Source of the DNA: Olivibacter sp. SDN3
GTDB lineage: Bacteria > Bacteroidota > Bacteroidia > Sphingobacteriales > Sphingobacteriaceae
Assembly: GCF_014334135.1 (NCBI RefSeq)
Contig: NZ_CP060497.1
Location: 744,001-808,000 of the forward strand
DNA length: 64,000 nt
Direction: 5' to 3'
The notes below the pieces were generated by a model that saw only the letters and a program-made list of their open reading frames with translations, had not been told where the DNA came from and did no database searches. Positions 1 to 11,300 of this stretch are shown piece by piece. A program made the translations under genes and the position numbers. Position 1 is the stretch's first letter. Each line of letters starts with the position of its first letter.

Positions 1-1439
1 TCGAGCACTGCTTCTAGTACTGTCTTTCCCTGAAGGTTACTTTCACTGTAAAGTCCTTCGGCAGGAATACCAGCTCGCTCCCGAATAAGGTTTATATCTG
101 CCAAGGCTTGTCCATTATTTCCCAAGTTGGCATGTGCTTCCGCACGATTTAGATACATCTCTGCCAATCGCGATACAACGGGCGACCACAGGTGTGCTTG
201 CCCTTCCTGTCCGGAACACTTAAGTACATAATATTTAGGAAACCCGTTACGCACGTCCAATTCCCGATCAATTAATACGCGTTTACTACCTTCGGCCGTT
301 TCAATAAAATAATGGTAGCCCCCATGACCATCGGCCTCTTTCGTTAATGTTATTTGTTGTCCGTTTTCTGTATAGGAATAATCATCGCCATCCTGTACCA
401 CTTCCTTCCATTGATAAATGGATGAATTGTCTACATATATGGCCCAGTTCACGTCTTCATTTAACACCACCGGTTCAATGAAATCATTGCGTACATCCTC
501 CGGGTATTCTCTGATGAGCTCCAGGTAACTTCTCGAAGCGTACATTTCGCCCCAGCCCGAGCCCAAAAAGTTGGCATAAAATGACCCCACGGTATACCAG
601 CCATTATCTGGATAGTCTACATTTGGAATTAGCTTTACAGCAAATATCGTTTCATCGTTATCTTCCGGTTTAAATGTAGGATACGCGGCCAACCTGTCTG
701 TTGCCAATAGGGCAAATTTTCCAGAGTTAATGACCATATCCGTGTACTCTATTACTTGCTGGTACTGCTCCCTGTACAGATACAATCTCGACAACAGTGC
801 CCAACAGGCTTCTTTTGACGCAAAGGTATTATCCTTCTCAGCAGTAAAAAGGGTAATTGCCTTTTGTAAATCGGCTTCCACTTGGTCATAAACCTCTCCT
901 ACACTCGATCTAAGGGGATGGTTGTTTTGATCTGCATCTAACTTCAATGGCACACCTAAATTGTCGGGACCTTGATTATAAGGCCTTCCAAAAATATCCA
1001 CCAACTGAAAATGCATCAAAGCCCTTAGGTAGTAATTTTCCGCTAAAAACTGATCATTAACGGGAGATTCACCTTCGGTAATTGCTTCAATCACTTTGTT
1101 TGCCCCAACAATTATCTCGTATGATTTTGTCCAATAGGTTGTTGTTCTAGAACTATTAGGTACGCGCTGATAGTTATAGGAAAAAAACAGGGGATCTGAA
1201 GTCGTTCCACTGACCGACATGTTATCTCCCGGAAATTCGTGGAGAATATGCCATTCGGTCACCCACGTTTTCATCCGATGATAGTTGCCCAATGTTGCGG
1301 CCTCTAAACCTGTTTCTGAACTATTTAAATCATCGCCCTTAATAGAATCATAAGGCGATTTATCCACGCTACAAGCGTTTATAACTACCGTTATTACAAC
1401 GAGCAGTAACAGTTTATTGATATTTATTTTATGTATCAT
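1..1439 (-). CDS. SusD/RagB-family outer-membrane glycan-binding lipoprotein (3' end beyond window)
   Basis: The reading frame is open from an ATG at 1439 to the left edge, so the C-terminus is missing. The N-terminus is a lipoprotein signal with a hydrophobic stretch ending in NACS, so the mature protein should be lipidated at that Cys. SusD features are visible: an N-terminal segment on picking up substrates (residues about 45-120), then TPR-like helices including ANKVIEAITEG, LRALMHFQLVDIFGRPY and the asparagine/proline-rich GVPL stretch. SusD proteins cap the SusC barrel at the cell surface and bind oligosaccharide. It lies 152 bp downstream of the SusC gene on the same strand, so the two form a SusC-SusD operon. 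The family call is firm; the glycan cannot be read from sequence. Confidence 0.93.
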   Translation of the reverse strand, partial: MIHKININKLLLLVVITVVINACSVDKSPYDSIKGDDLNSSETGLEAATLGNYHRMKTWVTEWHILHEFPGDNMSVSGTTSDPLFFSYNYQRVPNSSRTTTYWTKSYEIIVGANKVIEAITEGESPVNDQFLAENYYLRALMHFQLVDIFGRPYNQGPDNLGVPLKLDADQNNHPLRSSVGEVYDQVEADLQKAITLFTAEKDNTFASKEACWALLSRLYLYREQYQQVIEYTDMVINSGKFALLATDRLAAYPTFKPEDNDETIFAVKLIPNVDYPDNGWYTVGSFYANFLGSGWGEMYASRSYLELIREYPEDVRNDFIEPVVLNEDVNWAIYVDNSSIYQWKEVVQDGDDYSYTENGQQITLTKEADGHGGYHYFIETAEGSKRVLIDRELDVRNGFPKYYVLKCSGQEGQAHLWSPVVSRLAEMYLNRAEAHANLGNNGQALADINLIRERAGIPAEGLYSESNLQGKTVLEAVL

Positions 1440-1591
1440 GATTTTTTTTTAATCGCGATTATCTGATTAATTCATTACTTTCTTTTTTCATCAATCTTCC
1501 ATATTCAAAGGCATTCAAGCTTTCCCTAACGGGAAGGTTTGCCACTTAGTCATTATATGCGATAGCCATCTTTATATTAAATCCCTTTTTC

Positions 1592-4576
1592 TTACAAAGA
1601 AACGTTTACGCCAAATGTAAATCTCCTAGGTAAAGGATAAGGTGACGCGTTATCACTTGCCCCTCGAAAGTCCGTTGTATTCTCTGGATTGTCCGCGGGG
1701 AATAACATCGAGCCGTTGATAGCAGCTTCCGGGTCCAGGCCCGAATAGTTGGTGATGGTAAAAAGATTATCTATGGAAACATAAGCATCTAATCCTTTCA
1801 ATCGCAACGCCTTTATGATTCTTTCAGGGAAACGGTAACCTGCCGTGATATTTCGCAGTCTTAAGAAGCTTGCGTCTTCAATGTACCGGGAAGAAACCCT
1901 GTGCGAATTCAGGTTGCCACCGTACACCAATTGCGGATGTGTGGCATTCGGGTTATCGGGTGTCCATCTAGACCAGCCATCCTTCAATACCATTTGGTTA
2001 TAAGTTGGATATGCCCCGTCACTATCGAACAAATCGCGACCTTCATTATAAACCATTGCTCCTTTAGAGTAAGAGAAATTAGCATTTAGGAATACATTCT
2101 TGTAATTTACAGCTGTCCCGAATCCTCCATAAAAATCAGGTGTTGAGGTACCTACCTGCTGCAACGTGGCCTGATCGTAAGACCCGGTAATGTTGGCCTC
2201 ACCGGTTTCCGGGTTAACCATTTCCCATTGCGGTGTACCGTCTTCCGGGTTTACTCCCATCCATTTACGCATATACCAGGTATCAATGTCGCTACCTATT
2301 TCGACGATACGGTTGCCTGATATTTGGCGACGACCATCATACAGTTCGGTAATTCTATTGACATTCCGACCAATGTTCATATCTACGCGCCAGCTGAAAT
2401 CGGCACTTTTGAAAATATCGGTCCCCAAGCTGAACTCTATACCTCGGTTCCTTACCGCACCTATATTATCCCAATAACCACTAAACCCTGAAACTGCAGG
2501 TAAAGGCACAAAATGCAATAGTCCACTCGTATTTTTGCTATACACTTCAAGCACTCCTTCTAAGCGTTGAAACAATCCGAATTCCAAACCTACATTGGTA
2601 TCAAAGGTACGCTCCCAGGTAAGTTCATCGTTGCCTAATTGGCTAGGAAATGCTGCGGGTAATCCATTATACTGTGCTGCCAGTGAATACAGTTCATACT
2701 GTGGATATAACGACTGCGGTGTATTTCCTACGCTACCATGAGCGGCTTTTATACGGAAATAATCCACCTTATCTACATCGAAGAAGCTTTCATTATGGAT
2801 ATTCCATGAACCACTGACGGCATAGAAATTACCATATTTATGCTTTTCTCCAAAACGGGATGCACCGTCCCTTCTGAAAGAAACCTGCAAGTTGTAACGG
2901 TTATCATATCCATAATTTGCATTGAAGAGAAACGACTGGAAGGCATAGTCGAATTTTGTGCCTTCAATATTCATTGCCTCAGACGCGGCATTGATTGTGG
3001 TAGCACCGGCCACAATACCTCTACCGGTAGCACTCACATCATTATATTGATAATCATTAAATTCATAGGCAGCAAGGGCATTGATGCTATGCTTGCCAAA
3101 ACTATTCTGATAACTCAGCATTTGGTTGGTAAAGCGGGTAGTACGCTTCGAAATCACGTTATTGATACGTCCTTTATCAGCCAAGCCTGCATTTGATCTC
3201 GGATCGGTATACCCTAAAGACTCTGCATTGATATAGGTAATGTTATTTGTCGAAATAAAAGATAAGTTATCGGTAATATCATATTGAAAGTCGATATTCG
3301 CCAAACCGTTAAAATTTGATCCTTTGGTATAATTCCATTGGAGATCATATAAATAATTATTTCGATCACGTCCGTACCAAGTCACCCCCGCCTCTTGTGC
3401 ATTAACCACACTACCATCATCATTATAAGGTTTATCCCAAGGCATGTACCGGAACATATCATATAAAGAATGTTGCCTGTCGTCTGTTGCCGTATAGGTA
3501 GCCATTATTTTAGGTTTGATGGTAAGCCGTTTGCTAACCTGATAATCCACATTCATTCTACCCGAAAAACGCTCGAAACTATATCCTTTCACCGAACCCT
3601 CTTCCTTGAAATAATTGCCTGCTGCATAAATTTTCGCCTTTTCGGTAGACCCCATATAAGATAGGTTATAGTCCTGATTCAAGCCATGTTGTGAACTCAG
3701 GTCTACCCAATCAGTATTGGTATTCAACAAATCTGGTGTATAGTATGACGGAATAGATCCCTGATTGGCAAACTGTCCATAATAATCGTACAACTCTTGG
3801 GAGTCCATCAATTTAAAGCCTCCCATATTTAGTACTGAGATTCCTGTTTTAGCATTCGCGTTAATCGTACTCGTTCCTTCACCTTTTGCAGACTTAGTGG
3901 TCACTACCATTACCCCATTAGCTCCCCTTGAGCCGTATAACGCAGCAGCAGCAGCATCTTTTAACACCGTCATGGACTCCACATCTTGCGGATTGAGGTT
4001 TGGCACACCTTGCCAGATAACACCATCAACTACCCATAGTGGATCTACAGAAGAACGAATAGAGCTTTTACCTCTAATCCTAAGTGTAGGTTGAGCTCCC
4101 GGTCTTCCCGTATTGGCCGTTACATCTACACCAGCTACTTTTCCCTGCATCATATTGGCAATATTTGGAGAGGTAATATCATTGAGCTTTTCGCTGCTAA
4201 CAGTAGCTATAGAACCAGTCAGGTTTTGTCTTTTTTGCGTACCGTAGCCCGTAACCACCACCTCTTCCAGTGCCGAGACATCTTCTGTCAAGGTTATCGT
4301 CACCTCTTCCTCATTTTGAACCGAAACTTCCTGGCTTTCAAAACCAATATAAGTAACAAGCAACGTATTGCTATTACCCGATAATTGGATAGAAAAAAGT
4401 CCTTCAGCATTGGTCTGTGTTCCGTTGGTAGGCTCTCCTTTTTCTATGACAGATACACCGGGCAATGGTTCTCCTTTGAGGTCGATCACCTTACCTGTAA
4501 TTTCTCCTTGTTGCGCCATGATCCTGGTAATCCCCAAGAAACAAAGCATCAGCAACAATAATGGTTTGTTCATCAT
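1592..4576 (-). CDS. SusC/RagA-family TonB-dependent outer-membrane transporter (first pair)
   Basis: A 994-residue protein with a signal peptide ending near MAQQG. It has a CarboxypepD_reg-like domain (about 25-105) and a TonB box-like segment (EEVVVTGYGTQKR, near 105-118). A plug domain follows (about 118-230, with VDGVIWQGVPNLNPQDVES and LKDAAAAALYGSRGANGV), then a long 22-strand barrel ending in FTFGVNVSL, a terminal aromatic/hydrophobic strand typical of outer-membrane proteins. The length matches SusC proteins. It would import oligosaccharides released at the surface using TonB energy. SusD follows at 1-1439. A LacI-type operator lies about 160 bp upstream (4735-4748), and a hairpin (4808-4843) separates it from the GH2 gene, so it probably has its own promoter. 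The substrate is inferred only from neighbours. Confidence 0.96.
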   Translation of the reverse strand: MMNKPLLLLMLCFLGITRIMAQQGEITGKVIDLKGEPLPGVSVIEKGEPTNGTQTNAEGLFSIQLSGNSNTLLVTYIGFESQEVSVQNEEEVTITLTEDVSALEEVVVTGYGTQKRQNLTGSIATVSSEKLNDITSPNIANMMQGKVAGVDVTANTGRPGAQPTLRIRGKSSIRSSVDPLWVVDGVIWQGVPNLNPQDVESMTVLKDAAAAALYGSRGANGVMVVTTKSAKGEGTSTINANAKTGISVLNMGGFKLMDSQELYDYYGQFANQGSIPSYYTPDLLNTNTDWVDLSSQHGLNQDYNLSYMGSTEKAKIYAAGNYFKEEGSVKGYSFERFSGRMNVDYQVSKRLTIKPKIMATYTATDDRQHSLYDMFRYMPWDKPYNDDGSVVNAQEAGVTWYGRDRNNYLYDLQWNYTKGSNFNGLANIDFQYDITDNLSFISTNNITYINAESLGYTDPRSNAGLADKGRINNVISKRTTRFTNQMLSYQNSFGKHSINALAAYEFNDYQYNDVSATGRGIVAGATTINAASEAMNIEGTKFDYAFQSFLFNANYGYDNRYNLQVSFRRDGASRFGEKHKYGNFYAVSGSWNIHNESFFDVDKVDYFRIKAAHGSVGNTPQSLYPQYELYSLAAQYNGLPAAFPSQLGNDELTWERTFDTNVGLEFGLFQRLEGVLEVYSKNTSGLLHFVPLPAVSGFSGYWDNIGAVRNRGIEFSLGTDIFKSADFSWRVDMNIGRNVNRITELYDGRRQISGNRIVEIGSDIDTWYMRKWMGVNPEDGTPQWEMVNPETGEANITGSYDQATLQQVGTSTPDFYGGFGTAVNYKNVFLNANFSYSKGAMVYNEGRDLFDSDGAYPTYNQMVLKDGWSRWTPDNPNATHPQLVYGGNLNSHRVSSRYIEDASFLRLRNITAGYRFPERIIKALRLKGLDAYVSIDNLFTITNYSGLDPEAAINGSMLFPADNPENTTDFRGASDNASPYPLPRRFTFGVNVSL

Positions 4577-4734
4577 TTGTTTATGTTTTGTTTATATCTA
4601 TTCGTTTTATTTGTGCATGTATCGAAAGATCTTATCAGATCTGAAACCTAAAAAATTGCTAATCAGCAGTATCTCTATCGCATAATTCTTACAATATTAT
4701 CGTTCTTCAAGAGCGAATACAAACCATAACCAAA

Positions 4735-4748
4735 CGAAATCGGTTGCG
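4735..4748. promoter_or_regulatory. Putative LacI-family operator upstream of susC1-susD1
   Basis: The sequence CGAAATCGGTTGCG is a near palindrome centred on CG. It fits the LacI/GalR family pattern of half-sites around a central CpG. It lies about 160 bp upstream of the SusC start. Sites of the same form occur before the other PUL promoters at 8118, 8150 and 21750. The assignment is by pattern only; no LacI-type gene is in the window. Confidence 0.55.
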
Positions 4749-4807
4749 TAATTTTACTGTTACTTCAAAGCAAACACCTCTTTTTAAATGGATTAGTACC
4801 AAAGCAA

Positions 4808-4843
4808 AACAGGGTTAGCGACTAGCAGTTCACCAACCCTGTT
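4808..4843 (-). terminator. Probable intrinsic terminator after the GH2 gene
   Basis: A 9-bp perfect inverted repeat (AACAGGGTT / AACCCTGTT) with an 18-nt loop lies 26 bp past the GH2 stop on the minus strand. It is followed in that direction by TTTTGC, a short T tract. It would separate the GH2 transcript from the SusC-SusD transcript. Confidence 0.6.
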
Positions 4844-4868
4844 ATTATGCATGATAAAATGCAACGAT

Positions 4869-7800
4869 CTATTTTAATGGCATAATAAGGTAGTTATAAC
4901 GATAATCCGTATAGGGCAAGCGATATTCCTCCAACGGCTGTGAGCCCCAACTATCGATTCCCTGCAGACCTATCTGGTTTAGATCCATATGTACGTGTGT
5001 TTTGTTCCGCTTTTCAAGTTCACCCGAATGATATTGTTTCTTTTCTACTTCGGGATCCAGGTCGTCTAAAGCATAAGGCAATGCCGAAAAGTTCAACAAG
5101 CTATCCGTATAAGCAAACTTTAGCCCTTTTCCTTTATTATCAGTGAAGCTTACCCAGCGTACATCCGCTTTATTGCCACTTTCCTGAGGGCGCGCGTAAG
5201 GGAAGTACTGCTCATTAACTTTTTGTTTATACAAGCCTACCAAGGAAGCCGATTTTCGGTCCCAATAATTCTCCCAGGGACCGCGCCCGTAAAACGTTAC
5301 TTGATCCAAATGTGTGCTCAATTCCAGGTCATTCCCTATACGCATCACTAGTTTATGATCGCCTTTGATAGCCTCAAACGCATTCTCCACTAAGATATTT
5401 CCATTAGGGTATATGGTATAAACCTGCGTACTTTTCGCATCCCCGCCGAGGAGTTCTTTGGCTAACGTTACCTTATAAGTACCAGCCTCTTCCCTAACCT
5501 CTGCGGCAGTTATCTTCCCTTCTTCATAAGCATTTCGCCAATCCCTTAATTTACGGTTATATCCCGCTCCAATGTCATTATCGGTCGGTGCCCGCCAAAA
5601 GGATGGTCGAGGGCCGCTGGTCAAAAGCTCGGCATTTCCCTGCTTATAAGACGTGAGCACTCCGGCCTTCAGGTCAAATAAAATTTCAAAGCCTTTAGCT
5701 TTAAACGAAACTTCATCGCCCACCTTATTCATTTCCAAAACTCCTTTCGCGGGCGTAGTCATCTTTGACGGGATAGGATCAGTCAAGGCAAACTGTTCAT
5801 AAGCCTGTTCATATCCCACATCCAAGAAAGGCTCATTTTCCTTCAACACATAACGAATATTCAGAAAATATTCTTTGCCTTCCTTCAACATCTGCGGTTT
5901 TATAGGTAAAGTCAATGAAGTACTGTCGCCAGGCTTTACGGTTAGTGTCGAAATATTACCCGTCTGTACCACCTTTCCATCCTCCTGCAATTCCCAATTC
6001 AATTGGAAATTAGAGAGGTCCCGGAAGAAATAGGTGTTTTTAACATTCAGCGTATAATTCCCGTTATAGTAGGTCTTGATATATTGGTGTACTTTTTTTA
6101 ACTCAACCGCCATGGGCGTTAGTTCTCTATGTGCAGTAACTACCCCTTTGACAGAGAAATTGTTATCACTAAAATCTTCGTTAACCGGACCCTCCAATGG
6201 AAAATCACCACCATAAGCCATAATGCGTTTACCATTTTTCAAGGTATCTAAAGCCTGGTCTATCCATTCCCATACGTAGCCACCTTGAAGTGACGGGCTG
6301 TTTTCAATAGCTTCCCAATATTCTTTAAAATTCCCGAGACTGTTTCCCATGATATGCGCATACTCGCTCATGACCATGCTTTTCTTCTGCGGTTTTGAAG
6401 AAAAATATTTTAAGTAATCAGGCCCCGGATATTGCGGCACCAACATATCGGTATTGTATTCACTACCTGCCCGTTCGTATTGAACAGGGCGAACATCATG
6501 TTGCTTCAGCCAATCATAGGCTTCATACATGTTAATGCCGTTGCCTGCTTCGTTACCTAGCGACCAAGCAATTACTGACGGGTAATTCTTGTCCCGTTCG
6601 TACATACGATATATTCTGGAAAGATGCGTTTCACGCCAGGCTGGATCATTGGCAAAAGTATACTCCAGATCGTAATAACGGCCGTGCGATTCAATATTTG
6701 CTTCATCAATAACATATAAACCATATTGATCGCAAAGCTCCATCCAATAGGGATCTGGCGGATAATGTGAATGCCGCACAGCATTGACGTTCAGCTTCTT
6801 CATCATCTCCATATCTTTGTGCATATCTTCTTTAGTTAGTGTATGACCGGTATGCGCATTGTGCTCGTGCCGGTTAACTCCTTTAAAGAAAACTCTTTTA
6901 CCATTCACCAATACATCTGCGCCCTTAAGCGCTATACTTCTGAAGCCAACTTTCACCGGCACTACTTCCACCAGGTTTCCGGATTTATCTTTTAGGCTGA
7001 TATATAAGGTATAGAGATAAGGTATTTCGGCCGACCACTGTTGAACCGACGGTATTTTGGTTTCGAACGTTACCTCCCTTTTATATCTTCCCAACACCGT
7101 TTGTACGTCATTGGTCGCATCTTCATAAACTACACTACCCTTAGCATCAAGAAGCTGTACGGCTACAGAAAAGGTGTCAGGTCTACTGGTTAGGGTATTG
7201 GTGTCTACTTTATAACTCTGTATCAGTGCCTCCAATTTTAAAGTACCTGTTGTATAATTATCCGTCAATCCTGCCTCTACCTTGAAATCACGCACATCCA
7301 ACTTAGGCGTAGCATATAAGTAAACATCACGTTCTATACCGGATATCCGCCACATATCCTGGCATTCCAGGTAACTGCCGGCGCTCCATCGATAAACTTG
7401 CAGTGCCACGAGGTTTTCACCCGGCTGTACGTATTTGGTAATGTCAAACTCTGCGGCCAGTTTACTATCGGTGCTATACCCTACCTTTTTACCATTTACC
7501 CAAATAAAAAAAGCCGATTTTACCGCTCCCAAGTGAATAAACACTTGTTTACCGTCCCAGTCTTCCGGCAAGGTGAATGTTTTTCTGTAGGAGCCCACCG
7601 GATTATTCTCTGCCGGTATATCATAAGGAGGATTTAGGTTTGCTCCCATGGTTTTTCTACCGGTAAATTCATAAGGGTGATTCACGTATATCGGTAAGCC
7701 ATAGCCATTTGTCTCCCAATTGGCCGGCACTTTGAAATCATCCCAGCCGCTATCATCAAAATCGGCATTGAAAAAATCCATTGGCCGTGTGCGCGGATCT

Positions 7801-8024
7801 TGCACCCAATTAAATTTCCATGAGCCATTTAACGATAAAAAATTTACTGAATTTGTTTTATCATATGTCTTTGCCAACTCCTGATTTTCGAAGGCAAAAG
7901 CATGTGCACGCATAGGCATCCTATTTAGGGCTACTACCTCTGGGCTAAGCAGTTCTGAGGGGAGCTCCTGTGCGGTTAACGTGGTTCCGATAAAAAGCGC
8001 AAATAGCATTAAAAATTTATTCAT
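4869..8024 (-). CDS. GH2 beta-galactosidase (LacZ-type)
   Basis: A 1051-residue secreted enzyme with a signal peptide cleaved near LTAQE. It has the full LacZ domain order: an N-terminal jelly roll (about 60-240), an immunoglobulin-like domain (245-365), a TIM barrel (370-660), a further Ig-like domain, and the C-terminal beta-galactosidase small chain (about 765-1045). The acid/base is E492 in the motif SLGNEAGNG and the nucleophile is E554 in MSEYAHIMGNS, both matching E. coli LacZ. It would remove terminal beta-galactose from imported oligosaccharides in the periplasm. It is divergent from susC2 (8318), with two LacI-type operators in the 293-bp gap, so the two units are probably co-regulated. 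The linkage preference is unknown. Confidence 0.95.
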   Translation of the reverse strand: MNKFLMLFALFIGTTLTAQELPSELLSPEVVALNRMPMRAHAFAFENQELAKTYDKTNSVNFLSLNGSWKFNWVQDPRTRPMDFFNADFDDSGWDDFKVPANWETNGYGLPIYVNHPYEFTGRKTMGANLNPPYDIPAENNPVGSYRKTFTLPEDWDGKQVFIHLGAVKSAFFIWVNGKKVGYSTDSKLAAEFDITKYVQPGENLVALQVYRWSAGSYLECQDMWRISGIERDVYLYATPKLDVRDFKVEAGLTDNYTTGTLKLEALIQSYKVDTNTLTSRPDTFSVAVQLLDAKGSVVYEDATNDVQTVLGRYKREVTFETKIPSVQQWSAEIPYLYTLYISLKDKSGNLVEVVPVKVGFRSIALKGADVLVNGKRVFFKGVNRHEHNAHTGHTLTKEDMHKDMEMMKKLNVNAVRHSHYPPDPYWMELCDQYGLYVIDEANIESHGRYYDLEYTFANDPAWRETHLSRIYRMYERDKNYPSVIAWSLGNEAGNGINMYEAYDWLKQHDVRPVQYERAGSEYNTDMLVPQYPGPDYLKYFSSKPQKKSMVMSEYAHIMGNSLGNFKEYWEAIENSPSLQGGYVWEWIDQALDTLKNGKRIMAYGGDFPLEGPVNEDFSDNNFSVKGVVTAHRELTPMAVELKKVHQYIKTYYNGNYTLNVKNTYFFRDLSNFQLNWELQEDGKVVQTGNISTLTVKPGDSTSLTLPIKPQMLKEGKEYFLNIRYVLKENEPFLDVGYEQAYEQFALTDPIPSKMTTPAKGVLEMNKVGDEVSFKAKGFEILFDLKAGVLTSYKQGNAELLTSGPRPSFWRAPTDNDIGAGYNRKLRDWRNAYEEGKITAAEVREEAGTYKVTLAKELLGGDAKSTQVYTIYPNGNILVENAFEAIKGDHKLVMRIGNDLELSTHLDQVTFYGRGPWENYWDRKSASLVGLYKQKVNEQYFPYARPQESGNKADVRWVSFTDNKGKGLKFAYTDSLLNFSALPYALDDLDPEVEKKQYHSGELEKRNKTHVHMDLNQIGLQGIDSWGSQPLEEYRLPYTDYRYNYLIMPLK

Positions 8025-8117
8025 TGTATTTGTTTTAGGAGATTATATGTGCTCGCATTTTCATTTTTCGAAAGCCAATCTATCTATAAATTAAGAACAT
8101 TACAAACCGCAATTACA

Positions 8118-8131
8118 CGCAATCGATTGTG
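8118..8131. promoter_or_regulatory. Putative LacI-family operator, site A of a tandem pair
   Basis: CGCAATCGATTGTG is a near palindrome with central AATCGATT. It lies in the divergent GH2/susC2 promoter region, 94 bp upstream of the GH2 start. Its centre is 32 bp from that of site B, about three helical turns. Confidence 0.6.
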
Positions 8132-8149
8132 TTTATGAAGTAAAAATAG

Positions 8150-8163
8150 ATCAATCGATTGCG
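8150..8163. promoter_or_regulatory. Putative LacI-family operator, site B of a tandem pair
   Basis: The core CAATCGATTG is a perfect 10-bp palindrome followed by CG on one side. It shares the core AATCGATT with site A. It lies 155 bp upstream of the susC2 start and is well placed to act on both divergent units. Confidence 0.6.
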
Positions 8164-8317
8164 TTTCGAAATCATTTGTGAAAGTGTTCCAATAACCCTA
8201 GTTTCATCCGCTCATGTACTAAAAAAACAAACAAAAGGATAACGTGAAAAAGATTTGAGTCAACATTCTTCTACAGTATTTCCCCTAACAATCAAAACAT
8301 ATTTTAACTGATCTATT

Positions 8318-11300
8318 ATGAATGGAAAAATCAACAAAAGGGTGATGGTCCCTTGGTTAACCAGTTTTGCCATAGCCGGTACATTACTTACCGCGCATCA
8401 GCAAACTGCTTTAGCATCGAACATGAGGATGCACGAGCAGCTCCAATCAACCCAGCAGACAGAAGTGGAAGTAAGGGGCATAGTAAGCGACGAACAAGGA
8501 CCGTTACCGGGCCTAACCGTGAGTTTAAAATCCAATCCTAAAATTGGTGTAAGTACAGATGCAGACGGCAGCTATATCATTAAGGTTCCAGCAAACGGCA
8601 CGCTGGTTTTTCAGATGCTTGGCTATCAAACCCAGGAAATCCCTGTAGCGGGCAATCAAACCATCAGCGTAAACATGGAACCAGATAACACCAATCTGGA
8701 CGAGGTTGTGGTAGTGGCCTATGGTACGCAGAAAAAGGCCAACTTAACCGGGGCAGTGGCCACCATCAAGAATGAGCAATTAGTTAACAGACCGGTTACG
8801 TCTACCCAAAATGCCTTACAGGGTTTAACACCAGGGGTAACCGTATTACAACGACCAGGGGATGTGGGTAGAGCAGACGACGGAACCAGCAACAATACGG
8901 GTGGAGTTACCGTTCGCGGAAGGAGTAATCTAGGTACACCGGCACCCATGTATATTATCGACGGTATACCTGCCACGCCTCAGGAGTTTGCTTCGCTAAA
9001 CCCCAACGACATCGATAACATGTCGATTTTAAAAGATGCCTCTTCGGCGGCCCTTTATGGTTCACGTGCCGCTAATGGGGTAATTGTTGTTACCACCAAA
9101 AGAGGAGGAGGAGAACGGCCTACCATCTCCTTCAATGCAAACTATGGCGTACAGCTAGCAACCAAGCTCCCTAACTATACCAATTCGGAGGATTACGCTA
9201 CTTTATATAATGAGGCAATGCGCAACGCCGGCAGATCCGAACTGTTCAACGCCGATGAAATCCGCATGTTCGGCGATGGTTCTGATCCCGATTTGTATCC
9301 CAATACGGATTGGTACAAGGAGGTTATCCGTAACAGTGCGCCGCAGAGTGATGTCAACCTAAATATCAGTGCCCCTGGCAAAGTAACTGATTATTATTTG
9401 GGTTTATCCTACTTAAACCAGTCGTCACTCATACCAGATAAAACACAAGATCGTATTGTAGCCAAGTTGAACACCACCAGCAAGCTGTTACCCGACCTCT
9501 TAACGGTAGGTACCAACTTCTCCTTCATTAAACAAAATTTCGACAGACAGGGAGCTGATATGAGTTGGACGGAGTTAAATCGCTCGCTACCAACTGCGGT
9601 ATTACGTCAATCAGATGGCAACTGGGGTTCTATCAATGCCGGTGTAGCAAACGCTGATGTTGCCGGCAGGAACCAGCTGCGTCGACTGCGGGAAGGCGGT
9701 AGTGGCTGGGATCGCGACAATTACCTGCAAACAGCAGCAAATGCAACCTTGACTCCGTTAAAAGGACTTTCTATCAATGGATTGGTTTCTTTGAAATATA
9801 CCAACTCCAATTCGTGGTCCTTTGATGCAGAGATAGCGCCTATTCCTAATTTTATTACCGGTGAGTCCATGACCGCCACCCGCTTCTTTCCCAATGAAAT
9901 GCAAGAGTATTGGCGTAAAAGGCAGGAGTTATTGGTACAGGGAACGATTGATTACGAAAGGACTTTTGGCAAACATTACGCAAAAGCAACTGTTGGGGCC
10001 TCTCAGGAAAGCAATGTTTTCCGAACAGCCTTTTTAGGGCGGAAGAACTTCCCCAATAACGATATGACCACTATTGGCAGTGGCTCCACCAACCCTTCAG
10101 ACATCAGCTCAGACGATGATGGGCAAGCAAACAGAACGGTGCAGGAAGAGTGGGCGATGCGTTCGGTGTTCGGTCGTATAAATTATACCTTCGCCGATAA
10201 ATATCTCTTAGAAGGTAATATTCGCGTTGACCATTCATCACGGTTTCGGCCCGACTTACGGGAAGCCGTGTTTCCATCTTTTTCCGCAGGATGGCGTGTT
10301 TCGGAAGAAGATTTCATGAAAGATATTGCCTGGTTAGACAACTTGAAACTGCGTGGTTCCTGGGGGTCCCTGGGTAACCAAGATGCGGTCCGTATAGGTA
10401 ACTACTTTGAATTGATCAATACCGGTTACGCCTATAGCTTTGAAGGTAACCCTTTGGATGGTGCGTGGCAAGGCTTAGGTACCAACCCACTGGCCCTTTG
10501 GGAGAAAGTATATATGACTGATATCGGTTTAGATCTAACCTTATTTAAAGGTAAATTGGATATCGTGGCTGATTATTTTGTAAAAAATACGACGGGCATT
10601 TTGATGCAAGTCCCTGTATTAGCATCCTATGGGTTTCCAAGTGGGGGTATTCCATATGTAAACGCCGCTGAAACCCGCAACCGTGGGATAGAGTTAATGG
10701 TTACCCACAATAATACCATAGGAGACGATTTTCAATACAGCATCAGTGCCAATATCTCCAAGATAAATAATGAGATCATCAATTTAGGCGGTGCACAGGA
10801 GCGTTTTAACAGCTACTGGATTGAGCGGGTTGGTGAATCTGTAGGTTCTATTTTTGGTTACCAGGCAGATGGTTTATTTATCGATGAAGCCGATGTAGAA
10901 AACCATGCTTTCCAAAGTAATGCTACCCGACCGGGAGATATCAAATACCGTGATCTGAACGGTGACGGTATAATTAATGCAGACGACCGCACGATCATTG
11001 GTAATGATGTCCCCTGGTTTAATTATGGGTTCAATTTAGCTGCGGCCTATAAAGGATTCGATTTAAATGTGATCACCTATGGTGTAGCCAATGTAGAAAC
11101 CTACATTGAAAACGAAGCCGCTTATCCATTTTTCAATGGAGCAGGTATTAAGGAAGAACTCAAAAACCGTTGGACACCGGAAAACCCGGATCCGAACGCA
11201 AACTTTCCAAGATTGTTGGTATCTGCCGATGGCCAACAAAATTATGCCGAAGGCAATCGCTCTTCCTTTTGGGCATTTAACGCCTCTTACTTCCGTATTC

